64,000 nucleotides of DNA from Pinus tabuliformis (Eukaryota > Streptophyta > Pinopsida > Pinales > Pinaceae). Positions 53,073 to 63,950 of the stretch are shown piece by piece (positions within the stretch are counted from its first letter, which is position 1; the number at the start of each line of letters is the position of its first letter). The notes below the pieces were generated by a model that saw only the letters and a program-made list of their open reading frames with translations, made no database searches and was not told the DNA's origin. The stretch is from positions 121,443,977-121,507,976 of the forward strand of contig CM062815.1 of the NCBI GenBank assembly GCA_031772625.1, read 5' to 3'. Made by a program: the position numbers and the translations under genes.

Positions 53073-53696
53073 GATCCTCTCAAAAAACCGGGGACAAGTT
53101 TGTCTTGTTGCTGAGTTTAACGACATTATCATTATTGTTCTCTCATATTTCCATTTAGCCCGTCAAGTGACACAAGATTTTTTGGTGCCGTTGCCGGGGA
53201 CCAATTTATTGGACCTCGACTTTACGACAATCTCCATAATCTTGAAAATCTTCCATCCTTCATTCATTATTCCATGAAATGCCACAACTTTTTTTGGCAC
53301 TTTTCTCTCATCATTTTTCATTTTCTCATCACCTTATCATTTTTCCTTTCACTAATCCTCTCATCTTGTTCATTTTCACATTTAGCACCTGGACATTTAG
53401 GTTGGTTTCCTGTTTGTGTGGTGACTCCACTTATTCATCCATTCACTAGAATGTACTCTAGAAGGAATCCTAGTAGTCTGGTTAACCCCGTTCCCAATCT
53501 TGAAAAGGTTCTAAGAGCTCGGTTAAACAAGTTACATTCTAGAGGTCGTTTAAATTTTATCGGATAGGAAGCTCTTCTTAACCTCCACCTGCTTTTCATC
53601 AATCCTCCAAATCAAGACATCATGGGTGACTTCTATGGGCCTTGCAACTTCACCAACATCCAGGGGTATTTGCATGATCTACCAAATGAGTAAGCT

Positions 53697-54866
53697 ATGA
53701 ACAGATTTCCAATTTTTGAAGGAAATAATGTTGTCAATGTTGAAGAACACATAAAGAAGTTTGATTTATTCCTCCATAGATATGCTCATTCTACTAACTA
53801 TAATCATGAAGATGTCAGGATGAAACTGTTTGTCTTATCATTAGAAAGTAGTGCGATTGATTGGTTCCACGACAAGGTTGATAATTCCTTTGACTCTCCG
53901 GGAACCCTCCTCAACGCATTCAAAGACAAATATGGGGATAGGAGGGAAGGAAAATATTTGGTAAAGGAATTCAATACCATTAAGAAGAAAGAAAATGAAA
54001 CAGTGGTAGAATTTAACCAAAGGTTCAACAAACTGTTAAGAGATATGACTCAGGATTATAAGCCTCCTGAAAAGACAGTCTTGGAAGCATACCTTGAGGC
54101 TTATCATGTAGAAGTGCAGTATGAAATAAGACGGGCTCAACCTGCCACTTCAGCTGCTGCCCAAAACACAACTGAAGAGTTAGAAAAAGATAAAAAGGCT
54201 TCAGGAAAATCTGAGATCCTTGGCTATGAGATAGGTCCTGTGAAAGTCAAAGAAGAGTCAGAAATGGTCAAAGAATTAACCAAACTGGTTAGGAATATGG
54301 AAATTAAACATGCCAAGTAGATAAATGACATGCATAATCAATTAATACAAATGGAAAGGAATACTGGGATGCAAATACAAAGTATGCCTCCCCGAAACAA
54401 TAATAATAACAGAGGTAACAATAACAATCAATGGCCAAAAAGGAATTCCTCAAACGATCAAAGGCCTCCTACACTGCTTGAGTTTGCCAACGTAGTTGAT
54501 GAGTCTATTCCTTTCTGTAGACCTTGTGATAGTTTTCATGAAGAAAGTACATGTGCCTTTGCTAGAAGGATCTTAGAAGAAAGTAGATATCAACAAAGTA
54601 ATAATGCAAGTCAAGGTGAATCAAGTGAAAGCCCATGCACCAATATGATTTCTTCAACCTTTGCAATAAACACCTTCGATGAAGAAAAGGACCCCATTAC
54701 TCAGGCATATGGTGATAAACCAACTCAGGAACAAGTTCTAGAACTTGCAAAGAGTAAGGGCTACACATATCAAAGGAAGGGTAAAGGTCAAAATTCAGAA
54801 CAAACAGGTTCCCGCCGAAAGATACAAATCTGGTTTGAACATGGATTGGGTCGCATGGATAAATAA
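53697..54866 (+). pseudogene. gag: Gypsy-2 gag
   Basis: Two consecutive ORFs (53697-54320, 207 codons; 54330-54866, 178 codons) lie in one frame, separated by a TAG at 54318. The retrotransposon gag domain is clear: MNRFPIFEGNNVVNVEEHIK, RMKLFVLSLESSAIDWFHDK, FKDKYGDRREGKYLVKEFNT and ETVVEFNQRFNKLLRDMTQD. The second ORF has an N-rich linker (RNNNNNRGNNNNQWPKRN) and a CRPCDSFHEESTCAF motif that could be a zinc knuckle variant (CX2C...H...C). A frame change near 54790 leads into the protease frame. Confidence 0.85.
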
Positions 54867-55554
54867 TATTAAGATGTCTGTCCTTGTACTTGAACTTTTA
54901 AAGATTCCATCTCAAAGGACATCTTTCTTCAGGGCTTTGAGTATGCTTCAAGAAAAGGATGACAGAATTAATCATCAAGACGAAGAAATTAAGTTAAAAG
55001 ACATTAATCGTTATATGACTAATGAAAACCATGAGCCGTTCTTTCTTACTTTGGACATAAATGACAGATTGCTTCACAATTGCATGCTAGACATTGGTGC
55101 ATCTAAGAGTGTTATGACCAAGAAAGTCGTGGAGCAATTAAACTTAAGAATTTCTAGACCATATCATAACATTTGTTCAATGGATTCTAGAAAGGTTGAA
55201 GTTCTTGGTGTGGTTAACGATTTACAGGTTGCCTTAGCAGATTATCCATACAAAATCATCACCATGGATGTAACAGTCATTGATGCGCCAGATGTATCGG
55301 GAATGCTTCTCTCTCGGCAGTTTGTAGCTGATTTAGGTGGATGCATTCAGATGGATTTATCTTACACCACTATTTTAGCAGCAACAAGTGGCATGTTCAG
55401 GTTGTACAAAGAAGTAGAAAGAAGATACCACGTGGAAGTTCTAAAGAAGTTGGAAAATGGTGAACAGGTTGTGCCACGGGAACATTCGCCTCACTTTGAG
55501 TCAGAGATATGTCACTTTTCCACCACCCATCCCCTCCGTCAAATAAAAAAATAA
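54745..55554 (+). pseudogene. Gypsy-2 aspartic protease (gag-pro end)
   Basis: The frame is 269 codons and overlaps the end of gag in another frame, so the true junction is probably at about 54790-54870. The retropepsin core reads LLHNCMLDIGASKSVMTKKV at about 55071: the usual D-S/T-G is D-I-G here. VEVLGVVNDLQVALADYPYK and DVTVIDAPDVSGMLLSRQFV (flap and second half) are well kept, and GGCIQMDLSYTTI ends the domain. No RT follows, which is why the element is called gag-pro only. The Ile at the active site would be expected to harm catalysis. Confidence 0.82.
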
Positions 55555-58500
55555 GAATATTTCAAATTGACAGGGATATGCAACACAGTGATGAGCAATC
55601 ACACCAACCTAAGAGGGTCAAACTTCAGCAAGGGACATCTGAAAAGCAACCAAGTGATCCACTAGTCAACGGACAGTTGCCCAAGATTGTTCCTCACCGA
55701 TGACATCTGATGCCATGGGCATCGTTTTGTATAGTATCTCTAACCTTATTCCCTCTTTATTTCATGTCGTTAGATAGTTTATTTCACGCATTTATATTAT
55801 GTTTTTTTATTTTAGTCTGTTAGAGTATATTTTCTATTCCAACGGTATTTTCTATATATGCATGATGATTTCGATGTTGAATGAATATCTATTTGTTGGA
55901 CTTTTGTTTCCTTGGATGCAGGATCCTGGGATTCTCATGTGACTTCTTGGAAGCAACGTGTCCCCATACAGAGCGAGATGTTGCACTCAAATTGTCAAAG
56001 TTCCAAGGGAGCGGAAGTACCAACTTTTTCAACAAGGATTGGATCACATATCAGTAGTCCATGTGTCATGGTCATCCGATTCTGCAAGTTGTATATTGTA
56101 TATGATGTTAGTAAAACCTTGAGTCTATGTAACAACCTAGGTAAGCCTATAATTTGATGATGAATTCCATCTTAGGAGGTTTTTTAAGCTCGCTGATTAC
56201 TTGCGTTTCTAGACACGGCTATTCAGAAGAGTTTTTCCCTCCAGCTTAAACCCCAAAGCTAGGGTGAAATTTATTGTCGAATTATCAAGTATGTCCTAGT
56301 GTTTTTAGTTGAGTTTGAAGTAAAAGTGGTTTGGGAATAATTTAAGCTAGTTGGCTTAATTATTTTATTACAAATCATTTGGTTTACTAGATCATCTTGT
56401 GTTGTAGATGGGTTATGTGTCTTGACGGTCTAAGCCAAATGTGTATTCCCTCTTTGAGTCTTGTAAATGAAAAATCTTATGTATTAGAGGGTTGGAAAAA
56501 TAATTAAATCCCCTCATGCGTAAATTAATTATTTTTTTTGGCAAAATAGAATTAAATCATAAGCCAAAAAATTAATTAATTAAAGTCAAATTAAATTGTC
56601 TTAGGAAAATAAATTCTCCAAATGGAAAAATTCGTGGGTCTTAAAAGAGTCAATTTTGTAAAGGTCTTTCACTAAGGGAATATTGTATATTTCAAGAAAA
56701 CTTGGACCCTTGGACTTTGGTGGTTAATTCAACGTCAAATTTTTGAGGAAATTAACTCAAAATAATTAATGAGTTAATTAAAAAGAAATTAAATGATAAA
56801 TTCGAAAATTCCTCAAAAAATAAAAAATCAAGGGCCAAGATTAAAAGATCTTTAAGTGTTTATCAACGACCAAGATTATTTTGATAAGGATCATTGAAAC
56901 TAGCTGTTATTTTTCCCTTTGGAGGATTCATCTATAAATTAGAGAGTTAGTTGAGTCTCTAGTCATCTTGATCTCTAGCTAGAATTGCTGCTGAAGCATT
57001 TTGTAAACTATTGTTCCATTGAGAACTATTTTTTCTACTATAATAAAAGACTTTGGGATGCAACTTGAGGTGTTCTTGTTCGTTGATATGTGGTATGTAT
57101 TGACTACGGGCTTCCTATGTAGTGCTTTATATTATTATTTTGAGATAATACATAGTGTTTGCAGGTACTCAATCCTTGGTCTCCAAGTTCACAAACTGTG
57201 GGCAAGGGTTACTTTACTTGGATCTTTGGTTTTTTTTATGGTGGATTGAATTTTCGCTAGGGCTATAGTGAGCATAAATTTTGTGAAGTGTTTTAGCCGT
57301 TCTTTCAAGGAAAAAATATCATAAAAAATATTTTCTTAAATCTATTTTAAAACCCCCAAATATTTTGTAATATTAATTGTAAATTATTTTTCTAACTCGG
57401 GTTGGGGATTTTTAGATCTATTTTGTATATATTTGGGGTTTGGGTGTTGTAATTTTATTTTTGTAGATTAGATCAAGGAGTCAAGTGGAATAAGAGCTAG
57501 ATCTAGGCCCTTGAGGGTAAGATCTAGTCTCTTGGGGATTTTTTGCAGGGTTTCCACGGAAGAATTTTCAGGAAATCAACGAGCTGAAGCATTTTTTTTT
57601 TGAGCAGGGGTTTCAAGGTTTTTTCAGGTCTGTTAGCCTCGGTCTTCTCCTCCAAACCCCCAACGTCCCCTTTTTGGCTTCTTGCGTCAGCCTTTTCAAC
57701 CTTTTTAAGGCTGGCCGTGACCCTTAGAGGCTGCGGTCTCTTTTCTTCTCCCTAGCCGCAGGCCCAAAAGGCCTTGCAGCCTCCTCTTCAGCCCTCCCAG
57801 GCTTGCTGCAGGCCCTCTGTCCCCTCCTCGACCCTTTGTCCAACTCCCCTCGGCCTCCTCTCCCTCCGTTCTCCTCCGTTACCTCTCCTCTCGGCTTCCC
57901 TCCTCTCTCGACTCTCCTCCCTCAACCTCCTCTCCTTTCTTCCCTTGGCTGCAGCCCTCTAAGGGCTCGTGGCTCCCCTTTGTGGCATTTAGGCCCTAGG
58001 CTATAGGCCTTAGGGCTTTTCCCTAGGCCTCTAAGGCTTCCTTATCCCCAACGCTAGCCTTATTAGACATAGCATTGGCTCTTTGTGGCCTTTTGCTTCA
58101 TCCTTGAGCCCCAATCTATCATTCTAGCCCTTTTATCCTCGAAAATTGGTTTTCCTTAGCCTTGTTTTCCCTTTTCTTGGCCTATCTTGCCCTAACTTGA
58201 CCTGAAACACTAATTTGAATTTTAAAGGCTAAATAATTGGTGGTTTTGCAGGTTTAAGGTCTCAAATTTCATATTTATCAAGTGACAACTTGATCCCAAA
58301 GTTTCAACGAATTTCAACCAAGGGATCTTCAAGGCCTTGGGCCTAGGGTTTGACCTCTAAACCCTTGTTTTGCTTCAATTTTATTACAACAATCAAATCA
58401 TTAACAATTTAGTCCTAAAATCACATAATAAATGGTCAAAATTGGTCAAAGTTGATAAATCTTGATTTTCATAAGTTTTGGCCACTTGGGTATCTCAAAT

Positions 58501-58910
58501 CTGGCCTAGATCTAAACTTTTTGCTTGTTGGAATTTTCTGCGTAAATTGCTGAATCAACTCTGCAAAATTTTCTGAATCAAATACTTGAAGAGGGCCAAA
58601 ATTTTCAAATTTTCAGTTTCTGACAAAATTTTGCTATTTTTGGACATATTGGGCATTGACTTAGGCTTGATTAACTTGCTGATCTGTCACGACTCACTGT
58701 TTTACTGCTACAGTAAACATATCAGACTTGAAATTTTCTAAGTGATACCTTCTAAAAGCCCTAAAATTTGATTTTTTCAAGTTTGGTGAACTTTTTCTAT
58801 TTTTGGGCATTCTGGGTATATTGGTGTTGATATCATTAGCTCGCTGATCTGTCATTTACTTGCTGCTGTAATAAATGTTTTAGATCTGAAATATCACTGA
58901 ATACATCATC
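55555..58910 (+). other. Gypsy-2 3' region and probable upstream part of the 3' LTR
   Basis: No RT, integrase or other protein motif is found. A TATA-like CTATAAATTAGAG near 56930 suggests that the 3' LTR starts before it, but a polypurine tract and TG end could not be fixed. From 57640 to 58060 the sequence becomes GC- and pyrimidine-rich, with many repeats of GGCCT/CCTCT; ORFs there are compositional. Imperfect repeats of about 150 bp occur at 58650-58905. Confidence 0.45.
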
Positions 58911-60084
58911 ACAAAGTGAGCCAAACAAGTTAAGTTACATTTGCTGGTCATTGGAAATTTTTATCTTTCATGTGTTGAGAAAATTTCATGGTTTGAGGTA
59001 GTTTCTCATTGCTCTCATAACATTGATAAAGTCTGAAATCTCTGAATTACTATTGCTGATATAAATTGTCATAAATCTGAAATTGACTTATCTCATCTTG
59101 GTTGCCTAACTTTGCACTCTTTCATAAGTTGTAAGTCTTTGACCTTGTGGCATCTAATTGGATAATTGTTATAATCCTAAGAAGTTTGGCATCTTAAGTT
59201 CATTGGTTATTTGACATCTTGTGGAATATTATTGAAGTTTACACTTGTATCGTTAAGCATCTGTCTTGTTTAAGGATTGATTTTAATATTGTTAAGTACT
59301 CTTGCTATAAGAATATTCTCACAAAGTACTTGAATACTTCAAACTATCTTAACTGAAGACAAATCTCACTCATAATTTTTTGCATAAGCATACTAGATTT
59401 ACACTGCACTAATAAATTACCTCCTAGCATAAGTTAGGCTGATAGAAATATAGGGTAACCCTTCTTACTTGGCTTGAGGGGCCTCGACAACTGTTTGGTG
59501 GTCAACACGGTGACCTTGCAGTCGTCGGAGCTATAGTCTCTGCAGCGCTGGAGGCATCAGGTGATAGGAGCACAACAAAAGGTATCGTTAATCAGGCCCT
59601 AGCCCGCTTCTTGTTGGCCTCCTTCCCACAACCTACCTTGGGGCCCAGCTTCAAAATAGTTAAGGGAAGGTTACATTTAGCCTAGGCATATAATAAAAAT
59701 TAACCAAGATCACTGCATCTCACATAGGTCATAGGGTTTGCACATCATTTAGGTTAGTCATTCATCTCAAGCAGCGGGTGTCCATCTGGTCATTTGGTTC
59801 AAATTTACTATAAGCAAGAATTTGTGACTCCATTAAGGCACTGGTCTCATACTCCAAAATCTGATCGAATTAATAACTTTGCTTAAATTCAACCAACTGG
59901 CTAGGCCACTCATCTGTGTTTGCCAAACATGTTGGTTTCCAACTTGTTTTCCTTCATCTCTTTTCATAGGGACTAGCCCCCATAGCTTGCTGTTGGGAGA
60001 CAACGAGAACGAAGTGGGCGGGGATCAGAGTGACAACCCCCGTCTTGAGCGTTGTCGCGGTGCCTATACTTTCGGGCGACAACA
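58911..60084 (+). repeat. 3' LTR of Gypsy-2 (part matching the left LTR)
   Basis: It matches 49475-50644 and ends GGGCGACAACA at 60084, the same terminus as on the left. The following AAACC does not recur at a recognised left border. Confidence 0.85.
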
Positions 60085-60319
60085 AAACCAAAATAGCACC
60101 AAGTACAATCCATATTTGAACCAAAATGCATAAACAAAAGGTTCTAAATGACATATAAAGTTGAAAAATAAACATATAAATAATGAATAACTAGTTGAAA
60201 AATAAGCATATTAATAATGAATAACTAGTCTAGACTCTAGATTCAACAATCTAGTCGTATGACAAAATAATTTGAATCCTCATCCTCAACATGCATAGAC
60301 TTAGTAATGGGATTTTGAC

Positions 60320-60610
60320 TTGATATCACTTTACTTGAAGTCCCCATCCAACAACAATGCTTAGATATTGCTTGTGGAGGTGGGTCCAAGTCCATCTAAA
60401 TAGGTCTTCATTGTGAAACATTGCTAGTCGAGTCTCGACAGTCCACTCTAATAAGAGATCCCCATCATCCAAGACTATGGTGTTTGAATTGGGGTTCTTG
60501 TTCAACAATTGGTTGTACAAAATGTAGGCCATATTATTCTTTTGTTCCAAATGGTTTTGCTTCTTGGTATCTGTATGCTAGAAAAAATTCCAAGCACTTT
60601 CCAAATTGAT
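60320..60610 (-). pseudogene. hAT transposase C-terminal remnant
   Basis: On the minus strand, TKKQNHLEQKNNMAYILYNQ (about 60580-60521) resembles the C-terminal dimerisation region of plant hAT transposases, which typically reads I-H-(S/T)-K-K-R-N-R-L followed by D-L-V-Y-V-x-Y-N. The frame continues to 60326 with LDDGDLLLEW, like the acidic tail of that family. Upstream parts (BED finger, RNase H-like core) are missing and stops lie in front. It is unrelated in position to hAT-1. Confidence 0.5.
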
Positions 60611-60649
60611 CAAGTGAAGGGTATGAGAAGAATGGAGGGTAGGGATCTC

Positions 60650-60920
60650 ATTAGATAGCAATGGGACAAGTCTAGGTTTACTTTTAGGGTTTTAATTTTA
60701 AATTAAAAGAGAATTTTGGGAGGGGGGTTTTAGTGGGCCTACACATCGTTTGTTTGTACATAACTGGTTTGTTTAGGCAAAATGGGTCAATTTCACAAGG
60801 CATTAGTAATGGTATGAAACTAGTCTGCCTGACTAGGTCAATTAGTTTTGATAACACTACCACGTGGACCATGGTGTTGTGGAGAAGGCTATTCAAGCTA
60901 ATCAAGGAAAAAGTCTAACA
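60650..60920 (-). repeat. 3' LTR of Copia-4 (left border uncertain)
   Basis: The right border is fixed by TCTAACA followed by the polypurine tract. The left border is set only roughly, to the right of the hAT remnant. The other LTR is outside the window, so no comparison is possible. Confidence 0.45.
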
Positions 60921-61330
60921 CTCCCTCTTTGCGAGCAAAGTGTTCTCCGGTAATCCTCGTCTCTCTTGAACATATCAAACTTCCCCTTTTCTAGGGTCTT
61001 AGTTAAGATATCCTCAACTTGTTGATCTATTTGAACATACTCCATAGCCACTGCTTCCTTCTAAAGCCTGTCCTAGAGAAAGTGGTGTGTAATTCCAGTG
61101 TACTTGGAGTGATGATGGAATGCTGGATTCTTAGAGAGGTTGATACAAATCTGGTTGTCATAGTAGACCATAGTAGGCTCCAACATCTCACTTGTCAGCT
61201 CTCTTTCAACTTATGAAGCCATTGGGATTCACAACTAATAGTGCCGGCTACCATATTCTCAACCTCTGTTGAACTTAATGCTACTGATCCCTGCTTCTTG
61301 TTGAACAAAGATATCACTCTTGAAACCAAA
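60921..61330 (-). pseudogene. pol: Copia-4 pol: RNase H remnant
   Basis: The minus strand shows copia RNase H motifs in changing frames: a YDNQICINLSKNPAFHHHSK-like stretch (about 61170-61110) and VEDILTKTLEKGKF (about 61020-60975) next to the polypurine tract. It is strongly decayed. Confidence 0.7.
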
Positions 61331-61488
61331 TTGAAGAAACAACCCAAAGTACTTTCCTATCAGTAACATCCCCCACTTGGTTAGATTCAACAAACTCATA
61401 AAATATCATCTCACCATCTCTTGCATATCTCATACCTCCTACATACCTCAGACCGTGATGTACTATGGCCTTCAAGTGATACAAGCAC

Positions 61489-61566
61489 ATGTTTTGTAGC
61501 TACCCAATGAATCTGCCTCGGCTCAAAATGTTTTGTAGCTACCCAACGAATTTGCCTTGGTTCAAA
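61489..61566. repeat. 39-bp tandem duplication in Copia-4
   Basis: ATGTTTTGTAGCTACCCAA starts at 61489 and 61528; the two units differ at several bases. Confidence 0.85.
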
Positions 61567-62342
61567 ACGTTCAATCTAAAACATATATTAGGTATGGCAC
61601 TAAATAGAGACATAAAAGATCTAATCAACTGTATAAACATTGAAGGATCTACTAAATTTGAATCCAAATCAGCATGCATCTTTAGATTTAGTGCAATGGG
61701 AGGAGCTAACAGTCAATAATCCATCATTTGAAAGCTCTTTAGAATCTCAACTAATACTTCCCTTATCCAAGGAACACTTCACTTGCATTTTGTCACACCT
61801 ACAAACCTAAGAAATAATGCATTAGTCCAATGTTATTCATCTTGAACTCACATGCCAACTTTTTCTTGCATGTTGCTAAGAGTTTCTCAAAGCTCCCAAT
61901 AAATATTAGTTCATGGACATAGAGGACCAAAACAAGTAGATGTCAAATGAATAATAAAGATTTGGATTTGCAAATGTTATGTTGAAGCCCACGCCCAACA
62001 AGTACTCATTGATCCTAAAGTACCAAGCAGGCGGTACCTATTTTAGTGTGTAAAGGCCCAAACGACTTTCTTCAACCTTCATGCATAGGTCTCTTGTCCA
62101 TGCACCTCAATCACACCATTGAGAAAGGTTGTCTTTACATCCATTTGATATAACTACCAACCAAAAGTTGATTCTAAAGATATGATAGTCTTGATAGAAA
62201 TATAATTGGTAACTAGAGCAAATGTCTCCTCATGGTCAGTTCTCTCTATCTGGGAGAATCCTCTCAATACGAATCGAACTTTGTTCTTCTCTATTTTGCC
62301 ATCAACTCCATGCTTTACCTTGTACAACCACTTGGTATCAAC

Positions 62343-62597
62343 TAGTGTTGATAATATCGTGATATTTTCGGCAAAACGATATATCACCGAGTAAATATCG
62401 CAATATTTTGAAAATATCAGCTAAATATCGCCATATTTTGAAAATATTGGTTATGTTCAAAAATCTGAAAAAAAAATTTGACTTTTTATGTTTGTCGATA
62501 TTTTCCGATATTTCGCTGATATTTTCATTGATATTGTCGATAAGATGTTTTCAGGACCCTCGTTGATATTTTGCTGATACCAATATTTTCAACATTG
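62343..62597. mobile_element. hAT-2: small hAT-like MITE in Copia-4 RT
   Basis: The ends are TAGTGTTGATAATATCG and, complemented, CAATGTTGAAAATATTG, i.e. terminal inverted repeats of the same CA(R)TGTTG type as hAT-1. The flanks share TATCAAC (left 62336-62342, right 62598-62604), a target duplication of about 8 bp within one base of uncertainty. The interior is made of degenerate ATATCG/CGATATT repeats on both strands. There is no coding potential. Confidence 0.75.
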
Positions 62598-62849
62598 TAT
62601 CAACAACTGATATCCCCTTTGGTCTAGGTACAATCTCCCACATGCACGATTCTTCATGATGGAGTTGAACTCCACCAGGCCATCTTAACACACCTGCTGC
62701 CTCCTCATAATTGCAAGGCTCTGCATCATGATCGAAGCTATCATTGCTACATAATTGGGAAATTTCTTTGGAGGATGACTTACCTCGAAAGAAGTCTTTG
62801 GAACACAATGTTGCTCCTCCACCTTTTGCAATGTATGGGCAAGCCATCT

Positions 62850-63950
62850 TAGCTTCCTATTTATCCCAAAAGATAAAATTGTCTCTATGCTTCTTCTAGA
62901 ATCTCATTGATTGGAATTCACACTCTTTAATTTTTGTGCATCAATAATTGGGACAACAACTTTTTCTACCTTTTGAACCTCAATTGGAGGTTCCCATGAC
63001 CTTGAAGACCATGCATCCATCAACCTTCACATCTCTTTTACTACTATCTTCCTCTAATATGGAACTTAGATTTTGTAACCATTAGAGAACTAATTGACAC
63101 CAACTAGAATTCCCTTCAAATCAAAGGGTTCAAGCTTCGTCTTCTTCTCCTTGGAACATGAATTTAAACTGGACTCCCAAATACCTTGAAATGATAAACA
63201 TGAGGTTTCTCCCTTGTGAAAGCTTCATTTGAAGTCTTGCCTTCAACACTCTGTGAGGACACTTGTTCAATATGTAAACCACTGTACAATGTGCCTCTGC
63301 CCAAAGAAACAAAGGTAGATCTAAGTCATGAACCATAGAATTAGCAATCTTTAATATGGACTTGTTCTTTCTTTCTGCAAAACCCCATCCTATCGTGGGT
63401 TGTAAGGCACTGTAAACTCCCTCTTCATCCTTCTTTGCAAAAGGAATTAGATTTTTTAAGAGGTATACTCCTCTCCGTTGTTTAATCTTGATACCTTAAT
63501 CTTCCTACATGTTTGGTTCTCAATAAGAGCTTTGAACTCTTGGAATCTTTCAGAGAGCTTATCCTTGGTATTTACAATATATATCTAGGTTTTCTTGAAA
63601 TATTCATTAGTGAAAGTAACATAATAAAGATTATCTATCAACGGAGATGATGAGATGGGTCTAAGGACATTTGAATGAATTAGGTTAAGAATCCTTTTTA
63701 ATCTATGCTCAAGGCTTTGAAAAGCAGCCTTGGCGTGCTTGTCTAGTGCACATCCTTTACACACTTCTCTCCTCACTACCTTGAAATTAGGAAATCCAAC
63801 CACTATATCTTTCAGGTGAGGAAAATATTTATAATTTAAGTTAACAAATCCTTTGTGCCAAAGCTCACACAAATTGTCATTGCTAGTCAATAAGGCCCTT
63901 CGCTTCATGAGATCTGCTAATAATCTGTAAAGTCCACTCTATCTAACTCT
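62850..63950 (-). pseudogene. pol: Copia-4 pol: integrase remnant
   Basis: The zinc domain is readable at 63870-63730 (LCELWHKGFVNLNYKYF, then EVCKGCALDKHAKAAF). The usual G-H-L-N is V-N-L-N, so one zinc ligand is lost. Core motifs are scattered over frames (FKALIENQT, SRLNNGEEYTS for S-D-N-G-G-E-Y, LFLWAEAHCTVVYILNKCPH). Asp of the second catalytic motif is Asn. Breaks are frequent. Confidence 0.75.

Larger units (their letters stand above)
50902..53087 (-). mobile_element. LINE-2: chimeric PABP-LINE ORF1 retro-insert
   Basis: This 2186-bp insert on the minus strand lies in the primer-site array of Gypsy-2. A perfect 19-bp target duplication (50883-50901 and 53088-53106, CCGGGGACAAGTTTGTCTT) shows it arrived in one event. 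From 5' to 3' (right to left) it has about 15 bases, a PABP coding fragment, a LINE-like leader, LINE ORF1 with an N-terminal ubiquitin domain, and a 140-bp 3' end with only a short A-stretch. There is no ORF2, so it is an ORF1-only LINE derivative mobilised in trans. Confidence 0.85.
50645..53310 (+). promoter_or_regulatory. Tandem primer-binding-site array of Gypsy-2
   Basis: Close matches to the tRNA-Asp-type site TGGCGCCGTTGCCGGGGA start at 50650, 50756, 50872 and 53183, with a partial one at 53295. Removing the 2205 bases of LINE-2 plus its target duplication, they are 106, 116, 106 and 112 bases apart. Units alternate in type (A: ...GTCTTGTTGCCGGGG; B: ...TGCTCGTTGCCGGGG), so the structure is an AB-AB repeat. 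The first copy, next to the LTR end, is placed as the working site. Confidence 0.85.
49475..60084 (+). mobile_element. Gypsy-2: gag-protease Ty3-gypsy element (Athila/Tat-like), no polymerase
   Basis: Direct repeats 49475-50644 and 58911-60084 end identically in GGGCGACAACA and are the LTRs (or their 3' parts). They are followed on the left by tRNA-Asp-type primer sites in tandem, then a retrotransposon gag and an aspartic protease on the plus strand. The sequence between the protease and the 3' LTR has no RT, RNase H or integrase. The primer type (TGGCGCCGTTGCCGGGGA) is the one used by Athila/Calypso-type elements. The element carries LINE-2 inside its primer-site array. Its outer target duplication was not found, and the left LTR appears truncated. 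Confidence 0.8.
61331..62700 (-). pseudogene. pol: Copia-4 pol: reverse transcriptase remnant, split by hAT-2
   Basis: TKWLYKVKHGVDGKIEKNKV and RGFSQIERTDHEETFA (62330-62220) are the RT start, followed by Q-M-D-V-K-T-T-F-L-N-G (about 62145-62110). The catalytic motif reads Y-V-H-E at 61911-61922 instead of Y-V-D-D, so both Asp are lost. A 39-bp tandem duplication (61489-61527 and 61528-61566) disrupts the thumb region. The motif upstream of W-L-Y-K continues on the far side of hAT-2, near 62600-62640. Confidence 0.75.

Noticed and set aside
52527..53132. A functional 201-codon PABP-like gene
   Set aside because: Only codons 1-72 resemble PABP and RRM1 is cut in the middle. The rest is LINE leader, and the start lies at the insertion border.
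57774..58006. Pro/Ser/Leu-rich ORFs in the GC-rich part of Gypsy-2
   Set aside because: Low-complexity pyrimidine-rich sequence with no domain and two overlapping frames open at once.
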